A stretch of 64,000 bases of DNA from contig JABWDB010000002.1 of assembly GCA_019614645.1 (NCBI GenBank), positions 14,049,501-14,113,500 of the forward strand, written 5' to 3'. The translations under genes and the position numbers were made by a program. The notes beneath the pieces were generated by a model, which worked only from the letters and a program-made list of their open reading frames with translations, was not told the DNA's origin and did no database searches. The stretch comes from Stratiolaelaps scimitus (lineage: Eukaryota > Arthropoda > Arachnida > Mesostigmata > Laelapidae). Of this stretch, positions 1 through 13,882 are shown piece after piece (the first letter of the stretch is position 1; each line of letters begins with the position of its first letter).

Positions 1-225
1 ACAGATATTCGCACATATATATATATACACAATCATATAAGCACACCGGCAGACCAAAGACCCGAGGCAAACAGTGAGACGCTCAAAGGCGCCGCATTCA
101 GCATTACATGCAACAAGGGCTATGCGGCTACGGCCGATGTCGATCTCTCAGTCAGTCAGTCTGCTGGTTTCACTACGGGTGGCACTACATTTCGCAGTCG
201 AGGAAACAGTCAACGACAATTCTCT

Positions 226-254
226 GCAGCAGCAGCAGCAGCAGCAGCAGCAGC
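226..254 (+). repeat. (CAG)n microsatellite, about 9.5 units
   Basis: Uninterrupted GCA/CAG units. The glutamine frame it creates is short and unsupported as a gene. Confidence 0.97.
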
Positions 255-1459
255 TGATAGTGCTGCCGGTGATGCGGTCGCTGTGGCAACTAGCCTGCTG
301 GCTGATTCAGTAGTGCCCAGATCAGCAGTCCGTCCGCCTGTCTCTCCGCGGGTAGGGAATAGTGCAGCAACTCGAGAATAGAAAACGCCACAGCGTGGCG
401 TGACCATCGTCAGGCCAGTCATATATATATATATATACAGAATAGGGCAGAATAGGCTGTCCATTGGTGCGATGAATGACCCGATATTATAGATATTACA
501 AGCACAATACAGCACACAGCAAATGTGTTATTATGATACAAAGCTATAATACATGATGATGCATCGAATGCAGATCGCGCCGAATGACGGCCTCAATTGG
601 AATAAACCTTATCCGCAGTACGCGAAGGGTAGGAGAGCGCCTAGCAAACGGGATGACCGTGAGAGATTCTCGACTTTCGAAACATCTGAATGCCGACCGG
701 TACCAAGGCCTATGAAGGCACAAGCTGTATACTCACACTATATACTCGTCTGATACCGGCTTTCGCTTATATTTCCTATCGTATGCTCGAAAACAGCAAA
801 TATATAGCCTGCGCCTATACCAGCATCTATGGAGTTAATGTACTCGTATTGTTCACTTAACATCCACCGGCTCACCGGGCCTTGACATCAAACTTGAAAT
901 GTAGTTCATTTTCGCTACTAGTGTCGTTTACACTATAATGAGAAGAACTCGTAAAGCGGATGGATCGACCATTCTTCATTCAGTCATCCATTTGTTATGA
1001 ATTGCCTGCTGTATTTCTATTATATAATGAACGATGCTGGAAGCGCTCGGCTCACATCATGCGGTAAGCAGAGCAGCAGTCGAACAAGCCGTTGTTTCGT
1101 TCTGCAAGCTCTGCGGACCTGACTGGTTATTCATTAATGACAACTAGCACAATAGAGTCCACATTTATCATATACGATAACGCAATGAAGTACAACTACT
1201 CTGTTGTTGAAGCCAAGGGAGGTTATCATTGCATTCACGGCATTATTATTGTCTTAAGAAGAGATGAGAGAGAGTCAGCGGTTGACATAGGTTCCACCTC
1301 GGAGGGGCCATCCATGGAAGGGTTTGAACATGGGATATCAGCTCAAGGTGTATACGTCCGATAATACCGACGTCACCGCCTAGGAGATCATGTGTGTACA
1401 TCAATAGTGGTAACTATATATTTGTCGCTCAAGCTGTTTCTCGCTGATGGACAATGGTC

Positions 1460-1558
1460 ATAATAATAATCATCATCATTATTATAATTATTACGATTTT
1501 AATTATTACAATAATAATATTATAATTATTACGATTATAATTATTATAATTATTAGGA
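1460..1558. repeat. Imperfect AAT/ATT/ATC triplet-rich tract
   Basis: TAATAATAAT, CATCATCAT and many ATTATT/AATTATTACG units in about 100 bases. Confidence 0.9.
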
Positions 1559-2418
1559 TTATAAACAGTCCGGCAACAATTATACCCAGAGAACGCATAT
1601 GGTAATGAAGAGGTTTTAACTTGAATATAGAAGACTTTGTGACCGACATCACATGTACTGACTAATAGAGCAGCAATCTCCCCCCAACTGTACGCTGATA
1701 AACACAATAGTTGTTTGAAGTATCCTCCTTTACGTCTATCGTCCATAAACGTTATTGTCATTATCACTATTTTAACAAGGTTCGATACTGCAGCGATAGA
1801 TGTACATGAGGACAAAGGTGAATAAATTCTAAACTCTGCACCCACCTCAATAGAAAGTTGTGCATTGAATCAGACTGCGTCTTTTCAACATTTTGTTACA
1901 AGGAATTAGACCTCTGTTGAAAGCTGACAGACTCCTCTGTTAAAATGCTATCAGAGATGCATTCATATCCGGTTCAGCGTTCAGCGAAAATCAAGCAAAA
2001 CTCCTGGCCAATTAGTTGCCATTCCGTAACGAATGACGCATAATGACGCCCTTCGAATGCGGATCCAAGTTCACCTCTGATTCCGTGCGTGCTACCACGC
2101 CACAGCCCCATGGGCATATTTCACTAAGTGGAGAAGAACCAATGTCAAATCGGCGCGAAGGCGCCGACAGGGCCGCTTTCGTCGCAGCGTTAACATCAAC
2201 ACACCACGCCCCAAGGAATACAACTCTTCGATTATTTGATATATCTCAACAAACCGTGGTGGCTCGGAACAACAACAACAACGCCAATCAGCAGGCGACA
2301 ACGAATCGCGTCCATACGCACTCTACGACGAGGTAGAACGTGGACGATCAGATGCTTATTAAAACATTTGCAAACGACGTTCATGTCTCGCAGCGATCGC
2401 CACTTTGCAATTACGACT

Positions 2419-2550
2419 AACAACAACAACAACAACAACAAAACCAGCAAGGATAACCAAGAACAACAACAACAACACCAACAACACCAACAACGTATTA
2501 TGCAGCAGGTAAAGGAAAGTTGTGCTGCAGCAGCAGCAGCAGCAGCAACA
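2419..2550 (+). repeat. Cluster of (AAC)n, (CAA)n and (CAG)n
   Basis: (AAC)n at 2419-2442, CAA-rich at 2462-2494 and (CAG)n at 2525-2550. A plus-strand frame of 130 codons runs through it (2236-2628), rich in N and Q. Its composition follows the repeats and the opposite strand is also open, so I do not call it a gene. Confidence 0.9.
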
Positions 2551-3082
2551 ACTGCTGCCGGCGGTGTCAAGTCGACGTTTAGACCTGTTGGCTCTCAACG
2601 GCCGCCAACGACAGTAGTCATCGTATGAACAGCTAGACGGGGAGACGGGGAGGGAGAGAGATGGAGAGAGACGGGAAAAACGATTCAGCAACAGAACGAC
2701 GAAATGCTTATGTCAGATGTCGTCAGCGGCTCTTCGTCATCAGCGGCTTCGACAGTTCGGTGGGCTGTTGTGATTCATCATGCGACTGCTTCTGCTGCTG
2801 CTGCTGGATCCAAAGTGGCGGCCAGTGCAGACGAGGCTGACAGAGTCATCATCACAGGTCTGTTGTCGAGTCCTTGCCTTCTACGGCTTCGACTGCGTCT
2901 TCGGAAGTTTCGTTCGTCCGTCTGCCCCTTCGTCTGACTGACTGACTTCTTCTTCTGTTTGCCTGTGTCTGTCTGTAGAGCGATCCAATCATCTGATGTC
3001 GAGTGAACGTGCGAGTCTGCGCGAAGTGGGTGAAAGTGAGGAGGACAACGACGCTAACGACGATCACTGCTCATTCGGTTTT

Positions 3083-3138
<56 letters not shown>

Positions 3139-3174
3139 TATATACATATATATATATATATGTATATATATATA
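3083..3174. repeat. Long interrupted (TA)n microsatellite
   Basis: About 90 bases of TA with four single-base interruptions (C or G). Confidence 0.97.
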
Positions 3175-5117
3175 CAGATAGCTGTGTATGCGGGAGACGG
3201 ATGTCGAACGCGGGCAATTGGATTGTTGGAATCGCGTCTTCTATCTTCGTGCCGTTTCCCTTCGAACGGGTAACATGGTCATCCCGACGTTTGAACAGCT
3301 GACGCCGGGTGGCGTTTGCATGTCTGCGGGAAGCGGCGTATCGTCACATTCGTGGCCCGGGCCCAGTCTGGCCTGGTCTGCTCGCAAGTCTCTCCCATTT
3401 TTGAGAAAAAAACGACAACACACAGACACAAAACATTGGACAACGACGCTCAATGTCAACAGTCCAGCAGATGTTCCTTCCTTCCTGTTCGATTGCTACA
3501 CAGCCGAAACGGCGGCATGGGGGCGCCCGCCAAAGGCAACGAAGTTGGTGAAGATCGCTAGGAACGCTCGAGATGGGACGGCCACGAGATGGTGGTCGTT
3601 CGTTAATCGTATGCGAGCCATATGTTGTTGACGGTTTTGCGGCGAAGGGGAAAAACTACGTACAGAAAACGCGCTTCCTCCCCATGGTGGACTGATGGCG
3701 AACTGGGCAGCGGCGCAAACGAAATATGGCCAAGGCAGCCGGTTGGCATCGTTCTAATGTTGAATCGCGTTCGACTGCCGTGTAGAACTATATATGCAAA
3801 AAAAAAGTACTAATCGCCCAAGGAAAAATCCAGAGAAGGGTCGGTGGATAGATGGCGTTCGTTCTTCTCATCGCTGGTTTCGCGTTAAAATTTGTATATT
3901 TAAATATGTTCGTGTATATTTGTGAGAGAGTGTGTGCGTGTGTCTGTAATAGGGGAATCGTAGCGCGGACAAATCTTCTATAGAGGTCCGTTATGGAAAA
4001 CACTTGCGCAGCGGTTGCGCGGACAATGGCTATTCGGCAGTATGTGCAGATGATAATGATTGGTGATTAATTGACATTTAGGTTAATGTGAATTCTAGTA
4101 GAGGTGCACAATGATTGAATAACAATTTCGCCACCGATTACCAAGCATAAGGTATATATATATGCTACAATGGATCTGCATCGCGTTTGCTGTTCTAATG
4201 CGATTATACATACACCTTATATAACTTCTAATCAAATATGGAGGACTCAGCGAACGTCTGATGTCGACATCAGAGCAAATGGATGCATACCGAAGAACCA
4301 CCGTCTTCCCGGATCGTGTTCAAGGCTTCGTCCAATGTGACGGCTACTTAACTTAGCTCAGGCCCAGGAGGTTAGAGCAATTTTAACGTTTCGAAACCAA
4401 TAGTCACCACCGCTAGCGATACAAGCATAGTCATTACCATCATCATCCTCAGACGCAGGCACTACTCGAGCGAATTGCACCTAATAATGTGTGCACTCTA
4501 CTAGGCAGCGGTGTGCGAAACGAGACCATTAAGCCCTCCGTAAGGGCCAATTTACATCGCATTAGACTCATAGCAATTGACAATTGGTCTACGGGCTCCG
4601 GTCTTAGATGTTCGGTTTATTGGTCGAAAGCAGCATTTACCTTGAACAGAGTGAGAGAAAGATCGAGAGAGAGAGAGAGGGAGGGAGATATTGTGTCGGT
4701 ATAGCTCTTTATTGGACTTGAGGGACGTTGTTTATATATATATATATATATATATAAGCGCTGGGCATCGAAAGTTGCATAACTCCATCACCTGTTCAGC
4801 GGGTAGAGGCAAAGTCCCTATGGGGAACTTTGGTCTTCGTCCTCAAGTTCGTGGTCGAGGTACCATCGTTTAAAAGTGTGAGTTAGAGAAGGTAGATTGA
4901 AATAAATTGGCCGCCTCACTCAACTCAACTGAACCCGAATTATCAATTTTCCTCATTCCATTATCTATAATAAATCCACCGAGAGACGTCTAATCTCGCT
5001 GTCTCTGCAAATAATTTTCGTTCGTATGCTAATAGTATTTCACATTGTGACCCATGACAAGGCGTTAATTAATAACGCAGATTACTCCGTTTGTTTTGTA
5101 GCATATATGATACACCA

Positions 5118-5119
<2 letters not shown>

Positions 5120-5154
<35 letters not shown>
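5120..5154. repeat. (TA)n microsatellite
   Basis: Uninterrupted TA for about 35 bases. Confidence 0.97.
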
Positions 5155-5157
<3 letters not shown>

Positions 5158-8100
5158 GGGCATAAGAATACATGAAGAGCCGATGCTAATAATGGCTCGG
5201 TCGACGATGATAACGATGTGGATTCGCCGAAGAATCTCGTTGTGCACCGACAACTCGACTTTTATATATTTCCGGTTTCACCGTCTCATTATGAAGCAAG
5301 TGGCTGAACAAAGAGATGCTTTTCGGCGTCGATATTCGGCCTAACCAGAAGTGACGGTCAGCCAAAAGTATCCGCCAAAGCTCATCATCGTCCTCGAACC
5401 CACTTAAGGGGCTGAGACAAAAAGGCGCGCCGCAACGGGATCAGGGAAGGTATTTCCTTATATTTTGGATATAATATATAGACGAGGTAATGGCTTTTGG
5501 CACGATGCCCTAGTACCACGAGGATTGATTGCAGCACAATCAAAACAAAATAGTCGAAGGTGGAAGAAACGCACAATTGGGTGCTGACCGCACTTCTGCG
5601 CCCTCGGTATTCCTCATCGTCATAACTGAGGCAGGCGACCGCTAGACGCCGCAGCACTTCTTTCTACGGCATTATCAAGCGGCCCCGTGGAGACAGCGTT
5701 ATAGATTGTGGCGTATTTATTAAACAACAGAACGGTTGAGCATAGGAGGGAGAATCGGGAGTGATTCAGATCGATAGAGTTACAAATGGCAGTGGTCGTA
5801 TCGAGGCCTGCCATGGAAGGTAGACAGTTAAGGGCCAGGCTGTGGAAAACGTTTCGGTGAAACAGTATAATAACTTGCTTTAGTAGCGTGTGGACGCGAC
5901 CCGGCTACTGTACCTGATGGGCTGAGCTAGACAACACTGAGGTATACAGTATGTAGGGACTTGAGTAGACTGTCATCGCCCGTTTGCTTGTGACTGGCTG
6001 TGGGAACTGGACCCCGGCAGGCTTCTCAATATACATATGTATACATCACCATCATTATAAATATCAGTAAATTACACATATAACAGTCAAATATCATATG
6101 AATGCATTGTCTACAACGATTGGAGGTCAGGAGAGTACCAGGCCGATATAAAGCCGTGAATTAGCTTTTGGGGGACCGATCGATCTATCGGCTATTGTGA
6201 TTGCTACCTTCAATAACTGAAGCCTTCATATCCAACCACTGCTAGTTAATAACTGACTTAACAATGAGTAATGATGACATTGTTCAACTGTCAACAATAC
6301 ATCCATTATTTCTGCTTACATGCGTGGGAAGGCATACAATTCATCAAAAACGATTGGCAAACAGGACTCGCCTAATTTGCGCTTGGAGCTTAACGCCTGC
6401 TGCTCCCGCCACACCACGGTGAACTCTCGACCATTTATGTATATATATATATATATATCCACTTGGTTCGTATCATCGTATGAGATGATCTATTAACTCT
6501 AGAGTGACCAAATGAGGCTGGTCCCGTCGCGCAAGCTGACGACTGACTAACATGATCAATAATAGATTGCCCGCACAGCAGAGTAGCAGTTGCTGTTAGA
6601 GGGGGCCAAATCCGACACCTCCTGTGATCGGGTTCATTCTTCATATAAGGTCTTTATGCAAGCCGTTAAAGCCTGAAGGGCAATTAGATTATTTTCCTCC
6701 AGCTGCCATCATCGATGAGATTTTCAGCGTTCACACGTTCAACTCATCGAAAAAGCGGCGGGTAGGCTGGCGCTAATTAACCATCTAACGGTCGCATCGT
6801 ACACAATTAACGAAAGAACGAAAGCATGTTCCATCTTCATCAACGATACCGTGACCGATAATAACACACAAACTATAACCGCTCCTACGGAGTCGATAAA
6901 CTTCGAAACAGGACAAACGGGATACGGGGACCGTGCATCCTCGAAATCATGTGTTCCCTCTTTATAATTTCCTGTAGAGCTTTTTCTTCTTGGGAAAAAT
7001 GTACATATATGCGGGTGTCAAAAGGGTTTGGTACGTCGAAAAATAAATCGATAGATTGCACAAGCCGAAGCGTAGACGCACTGAACTCAATATAATAGCT
7101 GATCACTGAAGGAACGCAAACGAAACCACTCGGATGGTTCCATTGGTAATCTACTAATACCAGTCATGCTAATACATAATGGTTATATGGGGATCCTGCT
7201 ATGTTTTGGTACACCCCTCCAAGCTGTCCATGACCTATTCGATTCCTCCATCTATATGTGTGTCGATATATATCGGCTGCACAAATATCCATTGCACCCT
7301 CAGGATCCCAAACACACTCCTGTCCTTAATGCTGCCTCGTGTCCGAGACTACATCAGCTAGTAGTGATTACATATGTAACGCCTAGTAGCAAATGTCGAA
7401 ACTATGATAATCATGATACCATGACGCCAGCCGACGCACATTCGCAACTCGCTGTCATTTCGAAAAATCGAGCGTTTGCATTTGTCGCCCACCGGCCTTG
7501 CCACCGCAGCAGCACAGAGTGGCCACCAACTGGCACTGCAACGAGCACTGCTCGATTATCGCTGAGGCGGCGGCGGCGGCGGCTGTGGAGCATCCTCAGA
7601 TCAGGAGATGCTGCTATTGGCTCCACTGATTCGTTCGCTACAACGGTGGTAATGGCAACACCATTCTAACATATTGCATTCGACGATTCTGCGATAGCCG
7701 ATTTGTGCATGTACCGTCTGTGACCTAGCGCTGTTATATGCCCTCCTATATATAGGGTGCAGCAAGCGCGCATCGAATGCGGGGCCAGCTTCACCAATTG
7801 TGTCGATCCACGCTGACGGAGATCCTCCTTACCGGGGACGGGGAGCGATAATGCTAAGCGGTCGGGCTGTCACTCGGCCACAGCCACAACAAATAAGCAC
7901 AACACAGCCGCAACGTAAGCAGTGACAGCACCACCCCAAACACGAATGGCACCACACAACGATTCGACGACAAACTGCACCAGCGTGCCGCAATCTGGTG
8001 GCCGCGATGCCACGCGCCCATCCGCCACCAACAGGCCGGGGCTGCTTAACTATTGCTGTTGTTCTCGCCGTCGAAGTTTGCCCAAAGCAGAAGCCGAGGC

Positions 8101-10152
8101 GACGCTCGCTACAAATATGATATGATCGATGTCATCGCTGCAACAGCTCTGCTAACGCTGAAGTAGTTATGCTGCTGCTGATGCTGCTGTCGCCGCCGCC
8201 GCCGATATCGTCCACATCGTCGTGATACGATGTTAGTGCCAATAAGCTTTCACAAGAGGTACAGGAACGTACTCTGTGCCCATGTCTCGGCCTTCCTGTG
8301 TGGCTGGAGAAAAGTGCTAGGCTTTTCGTTTGTTTGATTATTTCATCGAGGGATTGTATTATATTTTGTATCCATATAACAGCGACCCTCGTCTACATGT
8401 GCTACGCAGACTTGCACAACGGTTCGCGAACGGAGGCTCATCGTGATGGCTCGCTTTATTGTGCAAACTTCGTAAAATGACCGTGGCGCCGTGTCTAGGA
8501 TATAGGTCCCGCTAACCGTATATATCTATGTAGATATTCGATACTGCGCGAGGCTTAATGCTATTGTAACCACAATAACATCTCGCATGAGCTAAATCGT
8601 CCTTGACTTCCCCTGCCCCGTCAACGAGACGTAGAACGCACCTAATTCGCTATGGGCGTATTTGTTCGCCATGCTTTGATTCCAACCAACACGATTCGCC
8701 ACTGACCTAGCCTAATCAAGCCTCGCCTTTTTGCTTTGACTGTCTCTCACTTGGCTGTCTCTACTTCTGTGTGCCTACAACATATATATATATATATGCA
8801 TATATAATATATATGGCAGACACACAGAGGCAGAGCCAGTCAATACAGAGTTCCTGAATTGTCATCACAATCACCGGCCGCCTGTACCTTGAAGCACTTC
8901 ATTAACTTTCGGAACGTCGTACGACATCGTAGTAGTGGTACTAGTGGTGGCAATTGTCCCGTGAACATTAAATGTTTAAGGCTGTGAGCCAGTCCGGAAA
9001 ATTCACGTTACTGTACTAATCGCAGAGTTTCAAAAGTCCATGGGCTGTTATTATAGTTAGTTAGTAAGTTACTTGGACGGTTGGGCCAGCGGTTCATCGA
9101 TGCATCCAGCTAGCCATTCCTCACAACGTGATCCACACAAAATGAGCATTTTCGCTGGCTCAAGTATAGTGGTCTGTTCATTGGTTAGTTATGTGGTCTC
9201 TCCCACCTTCTCACTTTCTTTCTCGCTCATAACAATGCGATGAGGTTCCCTATATTTGTTGCCGGCAGCTTCTGCTGGCAACGTCGCATCATGTACGAGT
9301 GTGCGTGTGTCTCAGTGTCTGAATCTGTATTCGCCAGCGTGTGTACCAACCTGACCCATCGATCGGTCGATCAATCGAATCGGTCCATCGAACTATCGCC
9401 AAAACAACCATTGTCGCATGGTGAACGCGTGCTGGGTGAGCGGTGGGGATAAAGCAGCGAGACGTTGCAACTCGAGCCACTCCAGCCGACGTCCAACCAT
9501 AATGCTAATGAGTTCTATTAATCATTCATCCTCGGCTTTGCCATTTGTTACGACTCTGTTCCGTCTACAGGCAGCCAACTCCACAACTAATGTTATTGTT
9601 ATTATTGTGCATTGCTGCTGGCACTGTTGTCGCTGTCGCTGTAATCGCCGCTGTGGTTGCTTCGAAATTTCACAACATGGCTATGCCGAGTGTCCACATC
9701 GTCCTCATCTTGCTATCGATTTTCTAGCATCATGCAAATGAAGTTGATACCGTCCACCAGATAGGCCCCGATGAAGTAGCCAATAATCAGTGTAAGCATT
9801 GCGTTGTTATTGATTCAGGTGCTTCAAAATACGAATCTACGCGAGGGTGAGTCATCGATAAGCAGTCATCAGCACCCGGCTCCGAAAGAACTGAAGGGAA
9901 TTGACTTTAGTCACTCTTTTTAGACATAACACACACACGCACACGTATAATTTGTGTACTCTGTGCTGCCTGTCAGCGAGTGCCAGCAATATACCATGTA
10001 CTGTATTTTATATGTGTAAAGCTATATAGACATATCTACATGTATGTGTTACGTGCGCATGTATCCAAGGAGGCCGATATATCAAGGTCGGTTTGTAATA
10101 TTCTGCCGCATGCATAATTCCCATATATTGCTACAACTACTACTCGAGGGAC

Positions 10153-10154
<2 letters not shown>

Positions 10155-10200
<46 letters not shown>

Positions 10201-10256
10201 GAACTGTCAAGTCGTCGAAATGTACAGACGCCAACCTATGTCGAATTTAAATATAC

Positions 10257-10293
<37 letters not shown>
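10155..10293. repeat. (GA)n followed by (TA)n
   Basis: AGAG tract at about 10155-10195 and TA tract at 10260-10293, separated by about 64 bases of unique sequence. Confidence 0.97.
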
Positions 10294-10297
<4 letters not shown>

Positions 10298-10931
10298 AGA
10301 CTCGTCTCGTGACTATGCCTGTATGCAAGCGAAGCAAGCTAGCAGTAATCTACCTGTCAGTCATATGGGCCAAAGCTCGTCATTATCGTTCACCTTCATT
10401 AATTTTCGTATGTGCCGCGATATCAGTCCTCCTCGCAACTATTATGCATTCCTACTTATCCATGTAATATTTGTTGGTGCAAGCAAACAAGGTGGGCCCC
10501 CTCATCACTATCTAGCAAGCTATCTTTTCCGCCGCAGCGGTTACTACAAATTTCACAGTTCCAAATTAGTTCACACACAGTGTAGATAGCCTGCTCACTG
10601 ACCGCTGATGTGCTGGTGGCGTTTCCCGATCGGAAATACCCCGATGACACCACGAATACAGTCAGATGTATGGCAGGGTGTATAGCATATTATTATTCAA
10701 GTTATTATGGTTACTATCGCACATGACTCATCCGATGAAGCCGTTCCACTTTCACAGCAGCAGCAGTAAGGCTAACGGCCATAGACAGCCGGATCTTGGC
10801 TGACGTAAAGAGGAAAAGAACACAGACAGGCGTGTGATGATTCCCTTAGGCGAATTTATTCGAGAGAGCGAGCATCGCAGCAAACGTGTAGCATTTATTT
10901 ATATACACCTATCAGATTCAGAGAGACATAC

Positions 10932-10958
10932 TATATATATATATATATATATATATAT
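10932..10958. repeat. (TA)n microsatellite
   Basis: Uninterrupted TA units. Confidence 0.97.
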
Positions 10959-11510
10959 CAACTTCGATCAAATCGAAAAGTAGACACCGTGGGGCGAGCT
11001 TCATCTGTACGTTGTCACAGTCATTATCTTCAATCATTGTTGTTACTTTGCCAAATTAAAATTAAGTTGAAAATTCCGTTATTTTTTTTATTCATTATGA
11101 ATAGTCTCCCATCATCATGGTAATTATTAATATTGTTATTATATAACTAATAATGAACCTTTCAGGCACATTGCTCGCTCACGGATTAGCGGATTTTGAA
11201 TTCTCCAAATGCTATTTCCAGTTCACGCTTGATGCTCGCCACCGAACCAGTGTTGTCAAGGGAACGAAAAGACAAGACACAGTGTTGCTATGGCGATTTC
11301 ACTGTTTTGAGGGCGGGGCGGGGGTTTGGCAGTCTCTTACCATTACATTGCAAGGAGCATAGCGCACGAGGTGTAGTAATAGCACATTCAAGGTTCGTTG
11401 TGTCACGATGGTAAAGGTGGTAAGGACTGCCGTGGTAATGGCCGTGCATAAGCGACAATATCTCTCGTCGCGTGTGACTCGCGCTCATGAGCATATTGAT
11501 GCATATTGTC

Positions 11511-11539
11511 AACGCGGGGCCCGGGGGGCCCCCCGCGTT
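11511..11539. repeat. GC-only hairpin, 9-bp perfect arms
   Basis: AACGCGGGG (11511-11519) pairs with CCCCGCGTT (11531-11539). The 11-base centre is CCCGGGGGGCC, itself partly self-complementary. It is an abrupt GC spike. Confidence 0.95.
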
Positions 11540-12834
11540 CTTTCGGCTGATTGTAAATTCACTCGAACGGAACCAGAAACATGCTGGTGAGGGCTTCCGG
11601 CGATGAGATAAACGCCATATGGATAAAGTGCAATATATCAAATATATATGTATATATATATATAATATATTTGGGTTCACAACAACAAATTAAGAATGAA
11701 AAAATCACCAAAGCGCTATATAAACTGCTTGGGGGTCTCGGATCTTCTGACCAGCCGATTCTCGCTGTTTGACCGTCTGCAATAGTTATTACAAACACAT
11801 GGCCATGCTCTTCTTGCTATGGTTGCTGTTGAGGCGACGATACGGTTATCACTGCGACAAAGAGAAGTTGCTCCTTAAAACGTCTCGGCCCTATCTCTCT
11901 CTACACTCCCCAGTGACAAGGGACAAAGCCATTTGAGGTGGTCTGTTTGATGGCCGCCCATTCATGCGCCGGCCCTGTTGCACCCGGTGGACTAGGACCG
12001 CGAACTCCGCGCGCAATTCTGCTTCGCGCGGCAGGCGATCAATCGACTGATTGATCATCGATCGCATTCAACAACGCGAGGGGCTACCACGTCTGCGGCG
12101 ACGTCGTCGTCAGCGTAGACTTGCGGCTACAACTATCTCTCTCGCTGCCTCCCTGCGTGCGTTGCAGCAGTAAACGTCGAAAAGTTGTAACAGCGATACA
12201 CTCAGGTGGTGTATGATTGTCACAACGATATTGATCGTCGGTCACGTTGCATCCTCGTGCGGGGGGGGTCGATGTCCGCTGTTCGCTCGAGAATTCAATT
12301 CATGTGACGATTCATGGCGGGAAGGCGAGCATGGATGAAGTATGGATTGGAAACCCCATTGGCATGGAGGAGGTCAGAGTGAGAAGTACTAACGGGGGGC
12401 GTCGCACGGAGAGCACAAACTCATCAGATCCGTTTGGGGTTCCTTGTCACGAATCTGCTAATAGCTGATAGCACGAATAACGCGTGCACATTTGCGCGTT
12501 AGATTATACTTTGTCGCTGTTCGATTTCAGCCGCTTGAAACAGATGAGCGCTTGGCTAGCCCGTTAACAGCTTCGATGAGACAGCGGACAGCCTCGGTTT
12601 TCAACGAGTCTAGTGAGCATTGAGACGGCGGCGGTTCTAGAGGGCAGAAACGAACACGGGATAGCCTCTTGCCAATCTCAGCTTTCCGAGAGATCGCCAC
12701 TGAACACGACAGTTGACGAATGATTATACCATTGACAGAAGAGGAACGCCAGCAGGCAAACATCAGCTGTCGTCATTGTTACGGTAGGGGGTGTCGTTCT
12801 TGGCTCCTAAATCTGCGCATCGTCTTCGGCTCTA

Positions 12835-12879
12835 CTCCTCTCTCTCTTTCTCTCTCTCTCTATCGCTCTCTCTCTCTCA
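12835..12879. repeat. (TC)n microsatellite
   Basis: TC units with a few single-base interruptions. Confidence 0.95.
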
Positions 12880-13369
12880 CTTTCTAATCACCAGCACCAC
12901 AAAACGTGGAGACGCTGGACGCGATTGGACGAAAAACATAGTCGCCCCAGTTGAATTCCTGCTGGTCGCTCATGCCGAACAACAGCAGAGACCGACTCCA
13001 AACGAACATTGAACGGCAGCAATCGACAGAAGGTGCAGCGCCACATCACGCCGGAAAGTCAGGTACGTTGACACGCGCGCGCATAAACTCTCGGGCCGGC
13101 AAAGTGCGATTGACCGCTGCTCTGCCTGCTGTCTATCGGGTGCCGTTCAGTTCTGATAGGGCCGGCTCCCGTAGCTTCATAAGCTAGCTTACGTATCAGT
13201 ATCGTCAGTAGCATTCCCACGAGAACAACAGCAGAATGCAGACACAGCTGCGACGACCTGAGCTTCGGGTGACGCCGACGCGGGCTGATCAATAGGGGGA
13301 AGCAGAGCGGGAGCGAGAGAGAGAAACCTACAACGATGGGCGAAACAAAGGACAACTAATAATAAGTGT

Positions 13370-13520
13370 ATTATTATTATTATTAATGAGGCGCTCGATC
13401 CGCCACCGATAATGACTGGTAGGAAAGTACTGAGTACTGCTGGGACATTACTCAGTGTTAACTGATTTGTTGTCATGCATGGCAGTAGCTATATATGTAT
13501 ATATATATATATATATATAC
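13370..13520. repeat. (TTA)n and (TA)n tracts
   Basis: TTA units at about 13370-13385 and TA units at about 13489-13520. Confidence 0.93.
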
Positions 13521-13870
13521 CGAAACGGGCAGTGCCAGCGGATTGAGTGTTCATATATGAACAAGGACAGTCTGCAGATCGAGTCTATCAGATCACGACG
13601 GCTATAACTAAAACGACATTAGATATTTGTCAGCGACAACGCCATCGTCGATATCACCGATTGTGCCGCTGTATCATCTCGATTAGTAGTAGTAGTATAT
13701 CGAAACGGCCTATCTAAACATATGTGTCTCCATGGAATGGGGGTTACAAGCCAATAGATTTGCTGGCAGAGTGGTGACAGTGTGATGTCACACAGAGGAG
13801 GACGACAATATATCTGTATGGCCGTTCCAACTATCCACCGATCGGCATCATGAGATGTTTGCATCAAGAG

Positions 13871-13882
13871 CCCCCCCCCCCC
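13871..13882. repeat. C12 homopolymer
   Basis: Twelve consecutive C. Confidence 0.97.

Noticed and set aside
4352..4408. tRNA-like segment with a GCTC/GAGC D-arm and a TTCGAAA T-loop-like motif
   Set aside because: Only about 8 bases separate the two arms, so no anticodon arm fits, and the T-stem does not pair.
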